DNA of 38,659 nt, taken from a virus. A program made the position numbers and the translations under genes. The DNA is taken from positions 1 through 38,659 of IMG/VR virus record IMGVR_UViG_3300037587_000525, one strand, 5' to 3'. Every line of letters starts with the position of its first letter. The first letter of the stretch is position 1. This document shows, piece by piece, positions 14,309-21,749 of the stretch. Under the pieces are notes generated by a model that ran no database searches, was not told where the DNA came from, and worked only from the letters and a program-made list of their open reading frames with translations.

Positions 14309-14500
14309 TTAATTTTTAAGCCATCCATAATATCTGAACCAAAAATAACAGACCGGAACCGTTATGCCTTGAAAGTATGCGCGCTCAATCACGCCTACGC
14401 ATTCCGGAACGCCTTCAAACCATTGATCTAAAAAACCGATGGCTATTACTATCAAAGCCAGCATGGCGACATGGGCAGCTCGATACACTTTAGCCCTCAT
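14309..14500 (-). CDS. Small membrane protein (63 aa)
   Basis: ATG at 14500 lies behind AAGGAG, 7 nt upstream. A basic N-terminus (MRAKVYR) precedes a clear transmembrane segment (residues 10-25, VAMLALIVIAIGFLD), and a second hydrophobic segment spans about residues 44-58. The topology is compatible with a small phage inner-membrane protein. It lies 2 kb from the holin-endolysin pair in a different transcript, so a lysis role is uncertain. Confidence 0.55.
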   Translation of the reverse strand: MRAKVYRAAHVAMLALIVIAIGFLDQWFEGVPECVGVIERAYFQGITVPVCYFWFRYYGWLKN

Positions 14501-14534
14501 TGCTCTTCTCCTTGTTATGCTTTACTACGATTTG

Positions 14535-14747
14535 TTACGCGCAACAATCACGCTTTTTGTGATTCTCGATGTACTCTTTCGTCGCAGCAAGGATCAGCTC
14601 CGTGTGGTCTGCGTAGCCTCCCAGGTCCTGCCCTGTCTGAATCCATCCTCGTTCGGTTGCGGTCAGCTTCAGCAGCAGCTTTTCGATGCCCCTGGCCTTT
14701 TCCTTATCCCGCAGCCTCTGAGCCCGCTCTTTCCCGTCCATTGCCAT
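14535..14747 (-). CDS. Small hypothetical protein (70 aa)
   Basis: ATG at 14747 is chosen over an in-frame ATG 23 codons upstream because it follows CCACGGAAAAATTTACC, the same leader that precedes the next gene upstream. The product is basic and helical in its first half (KERAQRLRDKEKARG), then carries a TATERGWIQTGQDLGGY segment. It resembles short phage DNA-binding or regulatory proteins, but I cannot name a family. Confidence 0.55.
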   Translation of the reverse strand: MAMDGKERAQRLRDKEKARGIEKLLLKLTATERGWIQTGQDLGGYADHTELILAATKEYIENHKKRDCCA

Positions 14748-14769
14748 GGTAAATTTTTCCGTGGTTGAT

Positions 14770-15084
14770 TTAATTAGTACTTTTTCTCTGGGATGGCCGA
14801 GTGCAGTCGCTAACAACGTGACTGAATGTCAGATGCTCATCAGCAAAAATAACCCACTCTTCGTGTTTATCTAGAAACCTGTCTCCGGTCCGTATCTCTT
14901 CACCAATAGCAAGATCTCTCCACCAGTCACCCGCGGATACCTTCGGCGATATCTGTGCGGCCTCCCAAATGTTATGCATTTTTTGCATCGTTTGGGCCGA
15001 CTCCACTGGGTTATACATGCCCTTTTCTTTCAGCCATTCCACAAACTCAAGTTGCTTTTGAATTACCGGATCTAGGTTTTTCAT
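14770..15084 (-). CDS. Hypothetical protein (104 aa)
   Basis: ATG at 15084 follows the leader CCACGGAAAAATTTACC, identical to that of the following gene. The protein is helical in residues 5-45 and then has a mixed region with WWRDLAIGEEIRTGDRF and EEWVIFADEHLTFSHV segments. No known motif. Confidence 0.55.
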   Translation of the reverse strand: MKNLDPVIQKQLEFVEWLKEKGMYNPVESAQTMQKMHNIWEAAQISPKVSAGDWWRDLAIGEEIRTGDRFLDKHEEWVIFADEHLTFSHVVSDCTRPSQRKSTN

Positions 15085-15104
15085 GGTAAATTTTTCCGTG
15101 GTTG

Positions 15105-16163
15105 TTAGTAGCGGATTGTCACACTAGAGATCTGACGCTTGGCAATAGCCTTGACTGTCGCCTTTGCCTGCTTCTCTGTCAGGCCTGCCCAGTCCATAAG
15201 TTCGGCCACTGCCTGACGATTAATTGCGCCCTTGTGCTTGGTGTCGGCCTCGCGCTGCTCCTGCTCGCGCTGGATGCGATCTTTCTCGTCCTGCTGGCGC
15301 TGGATCTCTTCGTCACGAGCTCGCTGCTCAGAGGCTTTCCGGTTGATTTCAGCCTGCTGCTCAGCCTTCTTACGGTTGATTTCAGCCTGCTCGGCTTGGA
15401 CACGGGCGTTTTCTTTGGCCTGAGTTTCGGCTTCGATTTTCTCTTTCTGTAACCGTATGGTTCTCTCTTCAGCCGCAATGCGATCGCGCTGTGCCTGGTC
15501 TGCTTTATCCTTGGCTTCCTGCTCCCGGCGGAGAGCATCAAGGCGCTCCTGCTCAATCCGGTCACGCTCAGCCTTGGCTTTCTGCTCGGCTTCAATGCGT
15601 GCGCTCTCTGCTGCTTCACGCTTCAGTCGTTCTTCACGCTCGGCTTGCTCCTGGGCGACCCGATCAGCTTCCGCCTGGCGCTGGCGTTCGGCCTCCGCTG
15701 CAGCTTCAGCGGCCTCCCGGTCGACCTTCTCATTCATGAGCAAGGCCATTTCATGCCCAGCTTCAATCTCAGAAGCCAGGCGCTCAGCAGCCAGACGCTC
15801 AGCCGCCGCCTCCTTAATGCGTTCCGCCTCTTCCTCCCAATCGGTTAGAGGTTTGCGGGCCAGGATTTTAAGTTCATCCAGCTCATCGCGCATTCCCTTT
15901 CTGCTGGCATCGACAAGCTTCACCTTTGCCTTTGCGTCCGCGATGACGTCCTTGCCCATATCATCAAGCCGGACCTTGAGCTTTGCCACCTTGGCCGACA
16001 GGGAAGCGGTACGCTTGCGTCCGGCGCCGGTAGACAGATCATGCTTGAATCCAGCAACGTGCTCCTTAGCTTCCTGAACTATCGGATCCAGGCCCCCGGC
16101 AGCCGTGAATACCTGAAGCGCCGTTGTCTCTTCTGCCAAAACTAAATCTTTTGTGTGCGTCAT
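15105..16163 (-). CDS. Long coiled-coil protein of the recombination block (352 aa)
   Basis: ATG at 16163 follows the GGAAAGACC cassette. Residues 1-110 are a small globular and helical region. Residues 110-310 are an uninterrupted Glu/Lys/Arg/Ala/Gln coiled coil of TolA-like composition. The last 40 residues (RQAVAELMDWAGLTEKQAK onward) form a compact domain ending in VTIRY. Genes of this kind commonly accompany RecT and exonuclease genes in temperate and virulent siphophages. The function is unknown, perhaps a recombination or replication scaffold. Similarity to TolA is compositional, and it has no membrane anchor. Confidence 0.65.
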   Translation of the reverse strand: MTHTKDLVLAEETTALQVFTAAGGLDPIVQEAKEHVAGFKHDLSTGAGRKRTASLSAKVAKLKVRLDDMGKDVIADAKAKVKLVDASRKGMRDELDELKILARKPLTDWEEEAERIKEAAAERLAAERLASEIEAGHEMALLMNEKVDREAAEAAAEAERQRQAEADRVAQEQAEREERLKREAAESARIEAEQKAKAERDRIEQERLDALRREQEAKDKADQAQRDRIAAEERTIRLQKEKIEAETQAKENARVQAEQAEINRKKAEQQAEINRKASEQRARDEEIQRQQDEKDRIQREQEQREADTKHKGAINRQAVAELMDWAGLTEKQAKATVKAIAKRQISSVTIRY

Positions 16164-16187
16164 GGTCTTTCCTTCCGTGTTTGTTAG

Positions 16188-16673
16188 CTAAAGCTCGATA
16201 AACTTTCCTGCTATCTCGCAGTTCCTCAGGCTCTCTGAGTTTTCTTTGCCATATGCAACCAGAACTGAGGGTGCTCCACTGTTTGATTTTCCACGGGTAC
16301 CGTCAACGTGGTGGAAAAACAATCGCCCTTCTATAAACAACACTGCATCGGCCTTTGGCCAAACCTCTTTAAAAAACATGCGGGTTTCGGTTCTGGCGAA
16401 AATCAGAGCGATTCCATTGCCATGATCAGCTAGGCGCTTGAGCCACTTTGTCGCCTCTAGTCCGTAGGGCGGATTGCACCAGACCCTTCCGGACCAGCCG
16501 GTTTTTAAGCCATCATCCTCGACTGACAGGTGGCGCTTAGCCGTATCCCATGGGCGACGATCACCGGGTGAGCAAGGGTCCAGATCAAATGGGCCCAAGG
16601 ATTCAACAATACCTGGAGGTGTTAGCCATTCATCCTTAAGCATCACTGCGCTTTGGTGTCCGCCTATGCTCAT
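16188..16673 (-). CDS. Phage Dam-type N6-adenine methyltransferase
   Basis: 161 residues from ATG at 16673, which has GGAG 7 nt upstream; the frame extends further upstream but into the exonuclease gene, so the longer form is rejected. It matches the phage DNA N-6-adenine methyltransferase family (PF05869): DEWLTPPGIVESLGPFDLDPC at residues 14-34, catalytic NPPYG at 67-71, then ALIFARTETRMFF and the GRLFFHH segment. It would methylate adenine in phage DNA, likely as protection against host nucleases. It lies directly downstream of recT and the exonuclease. Confidence 0.88.
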   Translation of the reverse strand: MSIGGHQSAVMLKDEWLTPPGIVESLGPFDLDPCSPGDRRPWDTAKRHLSVEDDGLKTGWSGRVWCNPPYGLEATKWLKRLADHGNGIALIFARTETRMFFKEVWPKADAVLFIEGRLFFHHVDGTRGKSNSGAPSVLVAYGKENSESLRNCEIAGKFIEL

Positions 16674-16695
16674 ATTTATCGCTCCTTTTTCCCGG

Positions 16696-17463
16696 TTATT
16701 GTTGAAAATTGTGAAGTTCTGGGTTCCATTGTTGCCCGTACTCGGCGCCGATCCGCTGAAGCATTGCGTCCATATCGATAACGAACCCGGAGAAGGCCTC
16801 ATCGAATACAGCCATGGCCTCAGGGCAGCGATCAATCCGCACATAATGGAGCTTCTTGGTGTTGACCATGCGCGGGTCGAAGTTGGCAAAGTCCCAATAC
16901 TGCCGGCCAGTAACCCACATCGAAAACTGGCACTGGTGCCGGTACTCGGGTTTGATCTCTTCGTTGGCCAGAAAATCGACGAACACCTTGCTGGACCAGG
17001 GGCACTTAAGCTCCAGCCCCCCTACATTATCGTCGTTCAATCCATCCGGGCTGATACCGGCGCGCATGTGCTGATCTTTGTAGATGAATGGAATCTCGGT
17101 GAATGTGGTAAACGTGGCGGCCTCATAAGCCTCTCTGGCGGCGGCCTCGTTATCCCGGCCCCATTGTAGAGGTTTGGCGCTGATGTCTTCAGGCAGGCGC
17201 GCCGTGGCGATCTCTGAGACCAGTTCAAGCATGTAGGTGTTGCGCTTGCTATCTTTGTCGGTCCCAGGGAGAAAATCAACGCCATATTCATGACCCTTGC
17301 TGCCGTGCTTCTTCTTGATAAGGCATTCAGCTTTTGATGCGGTGTAGCATCCGAGCCTGAGCAAGTGCCATTTTTCTGAAGTCTGGTCGACCTCCGTCGG
17401 GTTGAATCCAAAAACATGCTCCAGGTCCGCCAGGTCTTTCAATAGTTCAGCGTTGGTTTTCAT
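16696..17463 (-). CDS. YqaJ-family viral exonuclease
   Basis: 255 residues, overlapping the recT stop as ATGA. It is a lambda exonuclease-type protein of the YqaJ family. The N-terminal RLGCYTASKAE segment, the helix WGRDNEAAAREAYE (residues 101-114), the catalytic Asp140 in AGISPDGL and the ELK motif (Glu151, Lys153) followed by CPW are all present. It would resect double-stranded ends 5' to 3' to feed single strands to RecT. No catalytic residue is missing. Confidence 0.9.
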   Translation of the reverse strand: MKTNAELLKDLADLEHVFGFNPTEVDQTSEKWHLLRLGCYTASKAECLIKKKHGSKGHEYGVDFLPGTDKDSKRNTYMLELVSEIATARLPEDISAKPLQWGRDNEAAAREAYEAATFTTFTEIPFIYKDQHMRAGISPDGLNDDNVGGLELKCPWSSKVFVDFLANEEIKPEYRHQCQFSMWVTGRQYWDFANFDPRMVNTKKLHYVRIDRCPEAMAVFDEAFSGFVIDMDAMLQRIGAEYGQQWNPELHNFQQ

Positions 17464-18356
17464 GATGCGTTTTCCATTCGCTTAATGATTTTGTTGGCCT
17501 CGTCGCTGGAAAGATCGTCAATCTTTCCAAGAGTCCGGTTTAACTTCTTCCCGGCCCATTCAAGGAATGCGGATACTTCAGAGCCTCGGGCCTTCAGCAT
17601 GTCGGACAAGTCCTGGTGCGGGTTCTCTCGCTCCGGCGTTATGTCCTTCTCCTCCTGGAAGTCGATCCCCTCATGTTGGTTGATGGCATCGATAGCGAGA
17701 TTCAGCCGCTCCACTTTCGGCCAGTATTTGCTGGCACGCTTGACTACTGACTTCCGCATCATCTCTTCCGGCCACGTTTTCCAGGGCCCGTTCTGCGCCT
17801 TGGATGAATTCTTGATTTTGTCGAGCTCATCCTTGTTCATCTCTTCGGTGAGATAGCTTCCATCTGATGTTTTGACGGTGCAGTAAGCCCCGATGATCGG
17901 GCCGCGATCCTTGCTTGATAGGAAAGGGTTGGTCTTGTGGCTAGGAGCGCTGTCGATCCCGGTATTGAGGTATTCGTCTGTTTGATAAACCAGCTTCGAT
18001 TGGCCCCATAGGATAGAGCCGGTCTGCTGGGCTAGGTGCATGAGGCCCATGTAAGAGATATCAAGGCAGATTGCGGTGAGCGCCCCCTGCTTTGGCTTGC
18101 GCGGCACAAGGTAGGCATGTTTTAAGGCAGGGTTGAGGCTGATTCCGATAGCGGCCACGTTGATGATGGCGTTAGCAAGGCTGGCTCTATTCTTCCAGGC
18201 CTCATCATTCAGGTATTGATTGGCCTGGAGTGCCTGCATAGCAAACTGGCTTTCCTTCGCCCAGAGGATCGAATCATCAGATCCCATCTGGCTGAATGCC
18301 TGCTCCTGGAATTCAACGATCTCATAGACTGTTTTTGCTTCTGCGATATCACTCAT
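17460..18356 (-). CDS. recT: RecT single-strand annealing protein
   Basis: 298 residues from ATG at 18356, behind the GGAAAGACC cassette. RecT family features include the SLANAIINVAAIGISLNP helix near residue 65, the AYLVPRK segment near 82, the CLDISYMGLMHLA block near 98, and GAYCTVKT with the following MNKDELDKI near 160. It anneals complementary single strands and works with the YqaJ exonuclease encoded immediately downstream. The pair would serve homologous recombination and possibly concatemer formation during replication. Confidence 0.92.
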   Translation of the reverse strand: MSDIAEAKTVYEIVEFQEQAFSQMGSDDSILWAKESQFAMQALQANQYLNDEAWKNRASLANAIINVAAIGISLNPALKHAYLVPRKPKQGALTAICLDISYMGLMHLAQQTGSILWGQSKLVYQTDEYLNTGIDSAPSHKTNPFLSSKDRGPIIGAYCTVKTSDGSYLTEEMNKDELDKIKNSSKAQNGPWKTWPEEMMRKSVVKRASKYWPKVERLNLAIDAINQHEGIDFQEEKDITPERENPHQDLSDMLKARGSEVSAFLEWAGKKLNRTLGKIDDLSSDEANKIIKRMENAS

Positions 18357-18387
18357 GGTCTTTCCTTTGGTGGTTTACCTAAAGCCG

Positions 18388-18681
18388 TTAAGCAGAAACT
18401 ACAATCAGTTTTTCTTTTGGGATGAGCCCGATAATATCTTCGAAACTCGGCGCTTCTTTTCCATCCATGATTTCTGCTTTGATGCCATCGTAATTCATTC
18501 CGAACTCGTGGGTGAAAACAGACCGGTCGAGAGTCTTCTCTACTGCTTCGTGAAACTTGCTGAAAGGCATGCACAGGCACTTTTGGTTGATTTGGAATTC
18601 TGCAATCTGCCTGTAGCTCATTCCTTCGTAAGAATTGGATTCTGCGAATGCGACGGCCTCGTCTTTGGTTAGTTGCTGCAT
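18388..18681 (-). CDS. DUF7736-like phage protein (97 aa)
   Basis: 97 residues. The sequence LTKDEAVAFAES at the start, a LCMPFSKFHEAVEKTL block near residue 36 and VFTHEFG near 55 are typical of a small family of phage early proteins, which I believe is DUF7736. The function is unknown. It lies between the first leftward early gene and recT. Confidence 0.6.
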   Translation of the reverse strand: MQQLTKDEAVAFAESNSYEGMSYRQIAEFQINQKCLCMPFSKFHEAVEKTLDRSVFTHEFGMNYDGIKAEIMDGKEAPSFEDIIGLIPKEKLIVVSA

Positions 18682-18714
18682 ATCTGTATTCCCTTTCGTT
18701 TAGTGTTACCCAGA

Positions 18715-18734
18715 AAGCCCCGGTTAAAGGGCTT
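18715..18734 (-). terminator. Weak hairpin in the gap before the DUF7736-like gene
   Basis: AAGCCC and GGGCTT form a six-pair stem around an eight-nt loop, followed on the minus strand by TTTCTGG. It lies between the first and second leftward early genes and may be an attenuator. The T-tract is poor. Confidence 0.3.
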
Positions 18735-18744
18735 GGAGGGTTGG

Positions 18745-19023
18745 TTAGAACAACTCTTCGTTAATCCTGGCAATCAACTGATGAGCTGAATCCAGCTTGT
18801 TACGGATATCGCCAGCCGCGCCATTCAGAAACTCAGATAGCGTAGGATCTTCCCTTACCTCTTTGCCGACCCCCGTCTCCGGAGGGCGTGGCCCGGTTAT
18901 TCTTCCCAGCAGGTCATCAAGTGAGGTGACGATCTGGCTGATCTCTTGGATTGCCTGGTAAGACTCCAGGTGCTTATCTGGCCCGGCTACCTTGACATCT
19001 CTGCATGCTGCTTCGTTCGTCAT
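18745..19023 (-). CDS. First leftward early protein (92 aa), hypothetical
   Basis: ATG at 19023 follows GAGGAAT, 40-50 nt from the leftward promoter. The product is acidic and mostly helical (residues 20-45 and 65-90), with a Pro-rich break (TGPRPPETG) in the middle. As first gene of the leftward early operon it occupies the place of regulators or host-takeover proteins, but I recognise no family. Confidence 0.55.
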   Translation of the reverse strand: MTNEAACRDVKVAGPDKHLESYQAIQEISQIVTSLDDLLGRITGPRPPETGVGKEVREDPTLSEFLNGAAGDIRNKLDSAHQLIARINEELF

Positions 19024-19066
19024 ATCTATATTCCTCGTTGGTTTGCGTTTCGTTTGATTGGCCTTA

Positions 19067-19095
19067 ACGATAGCTTGACTCTAGAATACAGTCAA
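19067..19095 (-). promoter_or_regulatory. Leftward early promoter
   Basis: Minus strand: -35 TTGACT (19095-19090), 17-bp spacer, -10 TATCGT (19072-19067). It drives the leftward unit starting at 19023. Its -35 is the right arm of the 21-bp operator. Confidence 0.75.
19075..19095. promoter_or_regulatory. Shared palindromic operator of the divergent promoters
   Basis: TTGACT-n9-AGTCAA, 21 bp with 8 of 10 positions paired in inverted symmetry. The arms are at the same time the -35 boxes of the two face-to-face promoters, so one bound dimer would block both. The neighbouring Cro-like protein is the likely ligand. Confidence 0.65.
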
Positions 19096-19103
19096 CCTAT
19101 TAT
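19075..19103 (+). promoter_or_regulatory. Rightward early promoter
   Basis: Plus strand: -35 TTGACT (19075-19080), 17-bp spacer, -10 TATTAT (19098-19103), about 30 nt before the ATG of the Cro-like gene. Its -35 is the left arm of the shared operator. Confidence 0.85.
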
Positions 19104-19135
19104 TGTTGCCAATCGATAACAAAAGAGGAATTAAG

Positions 19136-19345
19136 ATGCAAATCACAGAAGAAGAATTCTTGGCAGAGCTTCGAGCGCATGTTGCTAAGAAATATGTCAC
19201 CAGGTCAGCAGCCGCTGAAGCCTGGGGGCTATCTCGCTCATACGCCAGTGCTGTGGTTGCCGGAACCAAGCCCCCAAGCCAGCAGATACTTGACGATATC
19301 GGCTATGAGCGAACCAAGACGGTTGGATATCAAAAGCAGGGGTAA
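19136..19345 (+). CDS. Cro-like DNA-binding protein (69 aa)
   Basis: ATG at 19136 follows AGAGGAA; an in-frame start 11 codons earlier falls on the -10 region and is rejected. Residues 18-45 (TRSAAAEAWGLSRSYASAVVAG) form a helix-turn-helix, followed by the KPPSQQILDDIGYER phrase typical of short phage repressors, where it sets the last helix. First gene of the rightward operon with a palindrome in its promoter, so probably an autoregulating Cro-type switch. There is no effector or cleavage domain as in CI. Confidence 0.75.
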   Translation: MQITEEEFLAELRAHVAKKYVTRSAAAEAWGLSRSYASAVVAGTKPPSQQILDDIGYERTKTVGYQKQG

Positions 19346-19351
19346 CGGATC

Positions 19352-19684
19352 ATGGCAAGAAGAAAGGGCAAGCGCGGGTTCGTATACCTGCTTGAATCTA
19401 TTAGTTCTGATCTTCCTGATTTCCCTCAGCTGTATAAATATGGCTGCACTACTCTGACACCAGAGATCAGATGCAAGGGCGTTAATCGTTCCTGTGGTTA
19501 CGCTAAATTCAAACTCATAGCAGCATTCAGAAGCATCGACATCTATGCGGATGAAAACAAAGTTGCTTTCTCTGTAAAGATGGCTGGTTTTGGTCGGATG
19601 TCTGAGATCTTCTCCCCAGACGAAGACAGCGATAAAGCAGAAATCGTTCGTAGATTTCTGAAAGCCGGAAAGGTTCTTTACTGA
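19352..19684 (+). CDS. GIY-YIG nuclease-like protein (T5orf172/MUG113 type)
   Basis: 110 residues, 6 nt after the Cro-like gene. The GIY-YIG core is visible as GFVYLLE (residues 9-15) and YKYGCT (28-33), with Arg40 following, the KFKLIAAF strand near 53 and a YADENKVAF helix near 65. Spacing and size fit the T5orf172-type single-domain group. No DNA-binding domain is fused, so it may act on nucleic acid in the early operon rather than as a homing enzyme. Activity is inferred from motifs only. Confidence 0.7.
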   Translation: MARRKGKRGFVYLLESISSDLPDFPQLYKYGCTTLTPEIRCKGVNRSCGYAKFKLIAAFRSIDIYADENKVAFSVKMAGFGRMSEIFSPDEDSDKAEIVRRFLKAGKVLY

Positions 19685-19685
19685 T

Positions 19686-20543
19686 ATGGCCAGTTTCGTC
19701 AAAGCGCTGCGGAGCGAACAGGCTGCGTTTTTTGACACCAACCCGCTAGCCAATCATGTGCTGAATGTTATTGCGCGAAGAGCTAGGCGCACTCCTGATC
19801 CGCTTAATGGACTTCAAGTGGGAGAGTGTTTTGTAGGCCACAAAGGGCTTGGATTGTCGGAACAGCAGTACCGAACAGTGAAAAAAAACCTACAGAAATG
19901 GGGATTGGTTGAGTTCAAAAAGGCCGAAAGGGTAACGGATAGAGGGACTGTAGCAAAGCTTTTAAATTCAGACATTTACGACATAAATGAAATCGACCCT
20001 AACGGAAGCCTAACGGAAGAGCAACGGAAGGATAACGGAAGCCCAACGGAAGGCCAACGACAAACAAAGAATGTAATAAAGAAAGAAGGAAATAAAGACA
20101 AGAAAGAACACTTACCGGCTGTCGCCAAACCTTCTGTCGACTTCTCTGTTTTCAATGCTTCAGATGATCAGATATCTGAGATGAAAAGAATAAGACGGCT
20201 GAACAAGGGAGGAGCTATGTCGCAGAGAGTCGTGAACTCATTGGCTAAGGAGTTTCATCAAGCCTTGCAAATGGGGCACACGTTTGATGGCTGTCTAACC
20301 GAATGGGAAACGGCGGGTTGGAAGTCGATGAAAGCAGACTGGGTACATAATCGAATCGGAGGCAACAATGGATCACATCAGCAAGCATCTCAACAACCAG
20401 GGCAGATCGACCACGACGACACCAGCTGGGGAGACTCGTTCCTCAGTGAACCCGCAGACCATTCAGCTGGTCAACGAGATATTCGTTCGATTGAGAGCGA
20501 TTTACCCCGCCTGGAAGCAATCCCTCCCAGACACCGCCGCTGA
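19686..20543 (+). CDS. Replication initiator, lambda O-like
   Basis: 285 residues. The N-terminal 90 residues form a winged-helix type domain (helix NHVLNVIARRARRT, then GLSEQQYRTVKKNLQKWGLVEF). A low-complexity linker (residues 105-150) is encoded by the iteron array, followed by a C-terminal region with AKEFHQALQMGHTFDG and the closing HDDTSWGDSFL phrase typical of phage replication protein O. It would bind its own iterons and recruit helicase through the downstream P-like protein. The gene ends out of frame inside the P gene, a 176-nt overlap. Confidence 0.75.
   Translation: MASFVKALRSEQAAFFDTNPLANHVLNVIARRARRTPDPLNGLQVGECFVGHKGLGLSEQQYRTVKKNLQKWGLVEFKKAERVTDRGTVAKLLNSDIYDINEIDPNGSLTEEQRKDNGSPTEGQRQTKNVIKKEGNKDKKEHLPAVAKPSVDFSVFNASDDQISEMKRIRRLNKGGAMSQRVVNSLAKEFHQALQMGHTFDGCLTEWETAGWKSMKADWVHNRIGGNNGSHQQASQQPGQIDHDDTSWGDSFLSEPADHSAGQRDIRSIESDLPRLEAIPPRHRR
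20001..20060 (+). repeat. Iteron array, putative replication origin
   Basis: AACGGAAG occurs five times at exact 11-bp spacing (20001, 20012, 20023, 20034, 20045), with a sixth degenerate copy (AACGAC) at 20056. About 50 bp of purine-rich, AT-rich sequence follows. The array lies inside the O-like gene, as the lambda origin does in O. The 11-bp phase places all copies on one face of the helix. Confidence 0.75.
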
Positions 20544-21060
20544 GAACGCATCAAAGAAAGAGTGGCTCGGAGGGCTTATGGATGCAGGAATCTGTGACTG
20601 GGGAGTCATACAGGCCGGTGTTGATGCTTGTCGCGGCTCTGGCTCGCCGTTCTGGCCATCTGTGGGCCAGTTTATAGCTCTATGCAATAAAGCCGCCTGT
20701 GAGCGAATGGGGGCGCTAGAAACCACGGAGGCATTCAATCACCTGATTCGATTCTACGCCATGCCAGCTCAAAGCCGGGACGTTTGTATGCTGAATCCAT
20801 TTGTCTATCACACGATCTCGGATCAGGCGTTCGATACCTTCCGGTTCAGGGGAGATATGAATACTGATCAAGCCACGAAGTATTTCGAGAAGCATTACCA
20901 ATCAACGCTCAAATATCTGACCGGGGGCGGTGACATCAGAAAGCCGGTGGATAGAAGCATGCGGATAGAGAGCCCTTCAGGCACAACCCATGGCTCCGAA
21001 TCCAACAAGGAAGCCGCAAGGAAGAATCTCGACGCAATGAAAGCGATGCTGAAACCTTAA
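20368..21060 (+). CDS. Replication protein, lambda P-like helicase loader
   Basis: 230 residues. ATG at 20368 lies 6 nt after CGGAGG, a strong ribosome-binding site inside the O gene, which supports this start despite the 176-nt overlap. The segment VNEIFVRLRAIYPAWKQ near residue 35, KKEWLGGLMDAGI near 63 and FWPSVGQFIALC near 93 match the lambda P family. It would deliver the host DnaB helicase to the origin bound by the O-like protein. The C-terminal 40 residues are basic and probably disordered. Confidence 0.8.
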   Translation: MDHISKHLNNQGRSTTTTPAGETRSSVNPQTIQLVNEIFVRLRAIYPAWKQSLPDTAAENASKKEWLGGLMDAGICDWGVIQAGVDACRGSGSPFWPSVGQFIALCNKAACERMGALETTEAFNHLIRFYAMPAQSRDVCMLNPFVYHTISDQAFDTFRFRGDMNTDQATKYFEKHYQSTLKYLTGGGDIRKPVDRSMRIESPSGTTHGSESNKEAARKNLDAMKAMLKP

Positions 21061-21075
21061 AATTGGAGAATGATA

Positions 21076-21591
21076 ATGGAATTGACTAAAGACAACTACA
21101 TCGACTTTGTTAAGCGGCTGAAATATCACGTCAATGGCGAAGGCGTGAACGATCACTGCACATCAAACGCAATTTTCATAGTGCAGACCTACCGACTGAT
21201 CGGCGGAATTGACCTTGATTATGACCCTTCCCACTACTGGACGGATTCAGATCATGAATCAGAGTGGACTGATGAAGAATTCGCAGCCGAGCTGGCAGAG
21301 TTTGTCGAAGATGGTGGCACGCATGATGATTTTGACCTGAAGCTTGACCGGCTTGTAACGCAGGATAACGTTATCTTGTTCCAGAAGATCGGATATCACG
21401 AGTCATGGGAATACGTTAACGCACACCTCACCAGAGAAGCAGCAGAGGCGTTTATTAAGCGTAAGTCTCATGACCATAGGAGACTGAGAATCTACGTTGA
21501 CAGCCAGTACTGGTGCTGGGAATTTAACGCGATTATCGAAGGTATGATTTCTGGAGAGATCGGCCTTATTGATCTTGAGAGCAAGCCATGA
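21076..21591 (+). CDS. Conserved phage hypothetical protein (171 aa)
   Basis: ATG at 21076 is preferred to the ATG two codons earlier because GGAG then lies at a normal 8-nt distance. The product is acidic in the middle. The C-terminal phrase HLTREAAEAFIKRKSHDH followed by LRIYVDSQYWCWEF is one I recognise as recurring in early operons of many siphophages of gammaproteobacteria. The first part has a DHCTSNAIFIVQ segment. No function is known to me. Confidence 0.65.
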   Translation: MELTKDNYIDFVKRLKYHVNGEGVNDHCTSNAIFIVQTYRLIGGIDLDYDPSHYWTDSDHESEWTDEEFAAELAEFVEDGGTHDDFDLKLDRLVTQDNVILFQKIGYHESWEYVNAHLTREAAEAFIKRKSHDHRRLRIYVDSQYWCWEFNAIIEGMISGEIGLIDLESKP

Positions 21592-21749
21592 CTAACCAGC
21601 CGCCACCAAACAGACCCACGCACCTCGACAGCAACGGCCATCGGATCAATCCTAGTGGCGTCGTGGTAGAGCTCAAGAAGGCGGACCCTGACGTTGCTAA
21701 TGATTGGCTGAGAAAGATCAAAGAATCGCTAAAGGAGAATAAATCATGA
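21588..21749 (+). CDS. Small hypothetical protein (53 aa)
   Basis: ATG at 21588 overlaps the preceding stop as ATGA, and its own stop overlaps the rtcB start as ATGA, so it is coupled on both sides. The product has a Pro/Asn-rich N-terminus and a helical end (NDWLRKIKESLKENK). Unknown function; tight coupling to rtcB is the main reason to call it. Confidence 0.6.
   Translation: MTNQPPPNRPTHLDSNGHRINPSGVVVELKKADPDVANDWLRKIKESLKENKS

Noticed and set aside
15457-16077. 206-codon plus-strand frame opposite the coiled-coil gene
   Set aside because: Ser/Arg/Ala-only composition is the complement of Glu/Ala/Arg repeats; a shadow of the coiled-coil coding sequence.
15105-16163. TolA-like envelope protein call for the coiled-coil gene
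   Set aside because: Similarity is compositional only; no N-terminal membrane anchor, and the gene lies in the recombination block.
16674-16889. N-terminal extension of the Dam-type methyltransferase
   Set aside because: It overlaps the exonuclease gene, and the ATG at 16673 has a good ribosome-binding site and matches the family start.
16474-17169. 231-codon plus-strand frame opposite the exonuclease and Dam genes
   Set aside because: Opposite strand to two clear enzyme genes, with no site or domain.
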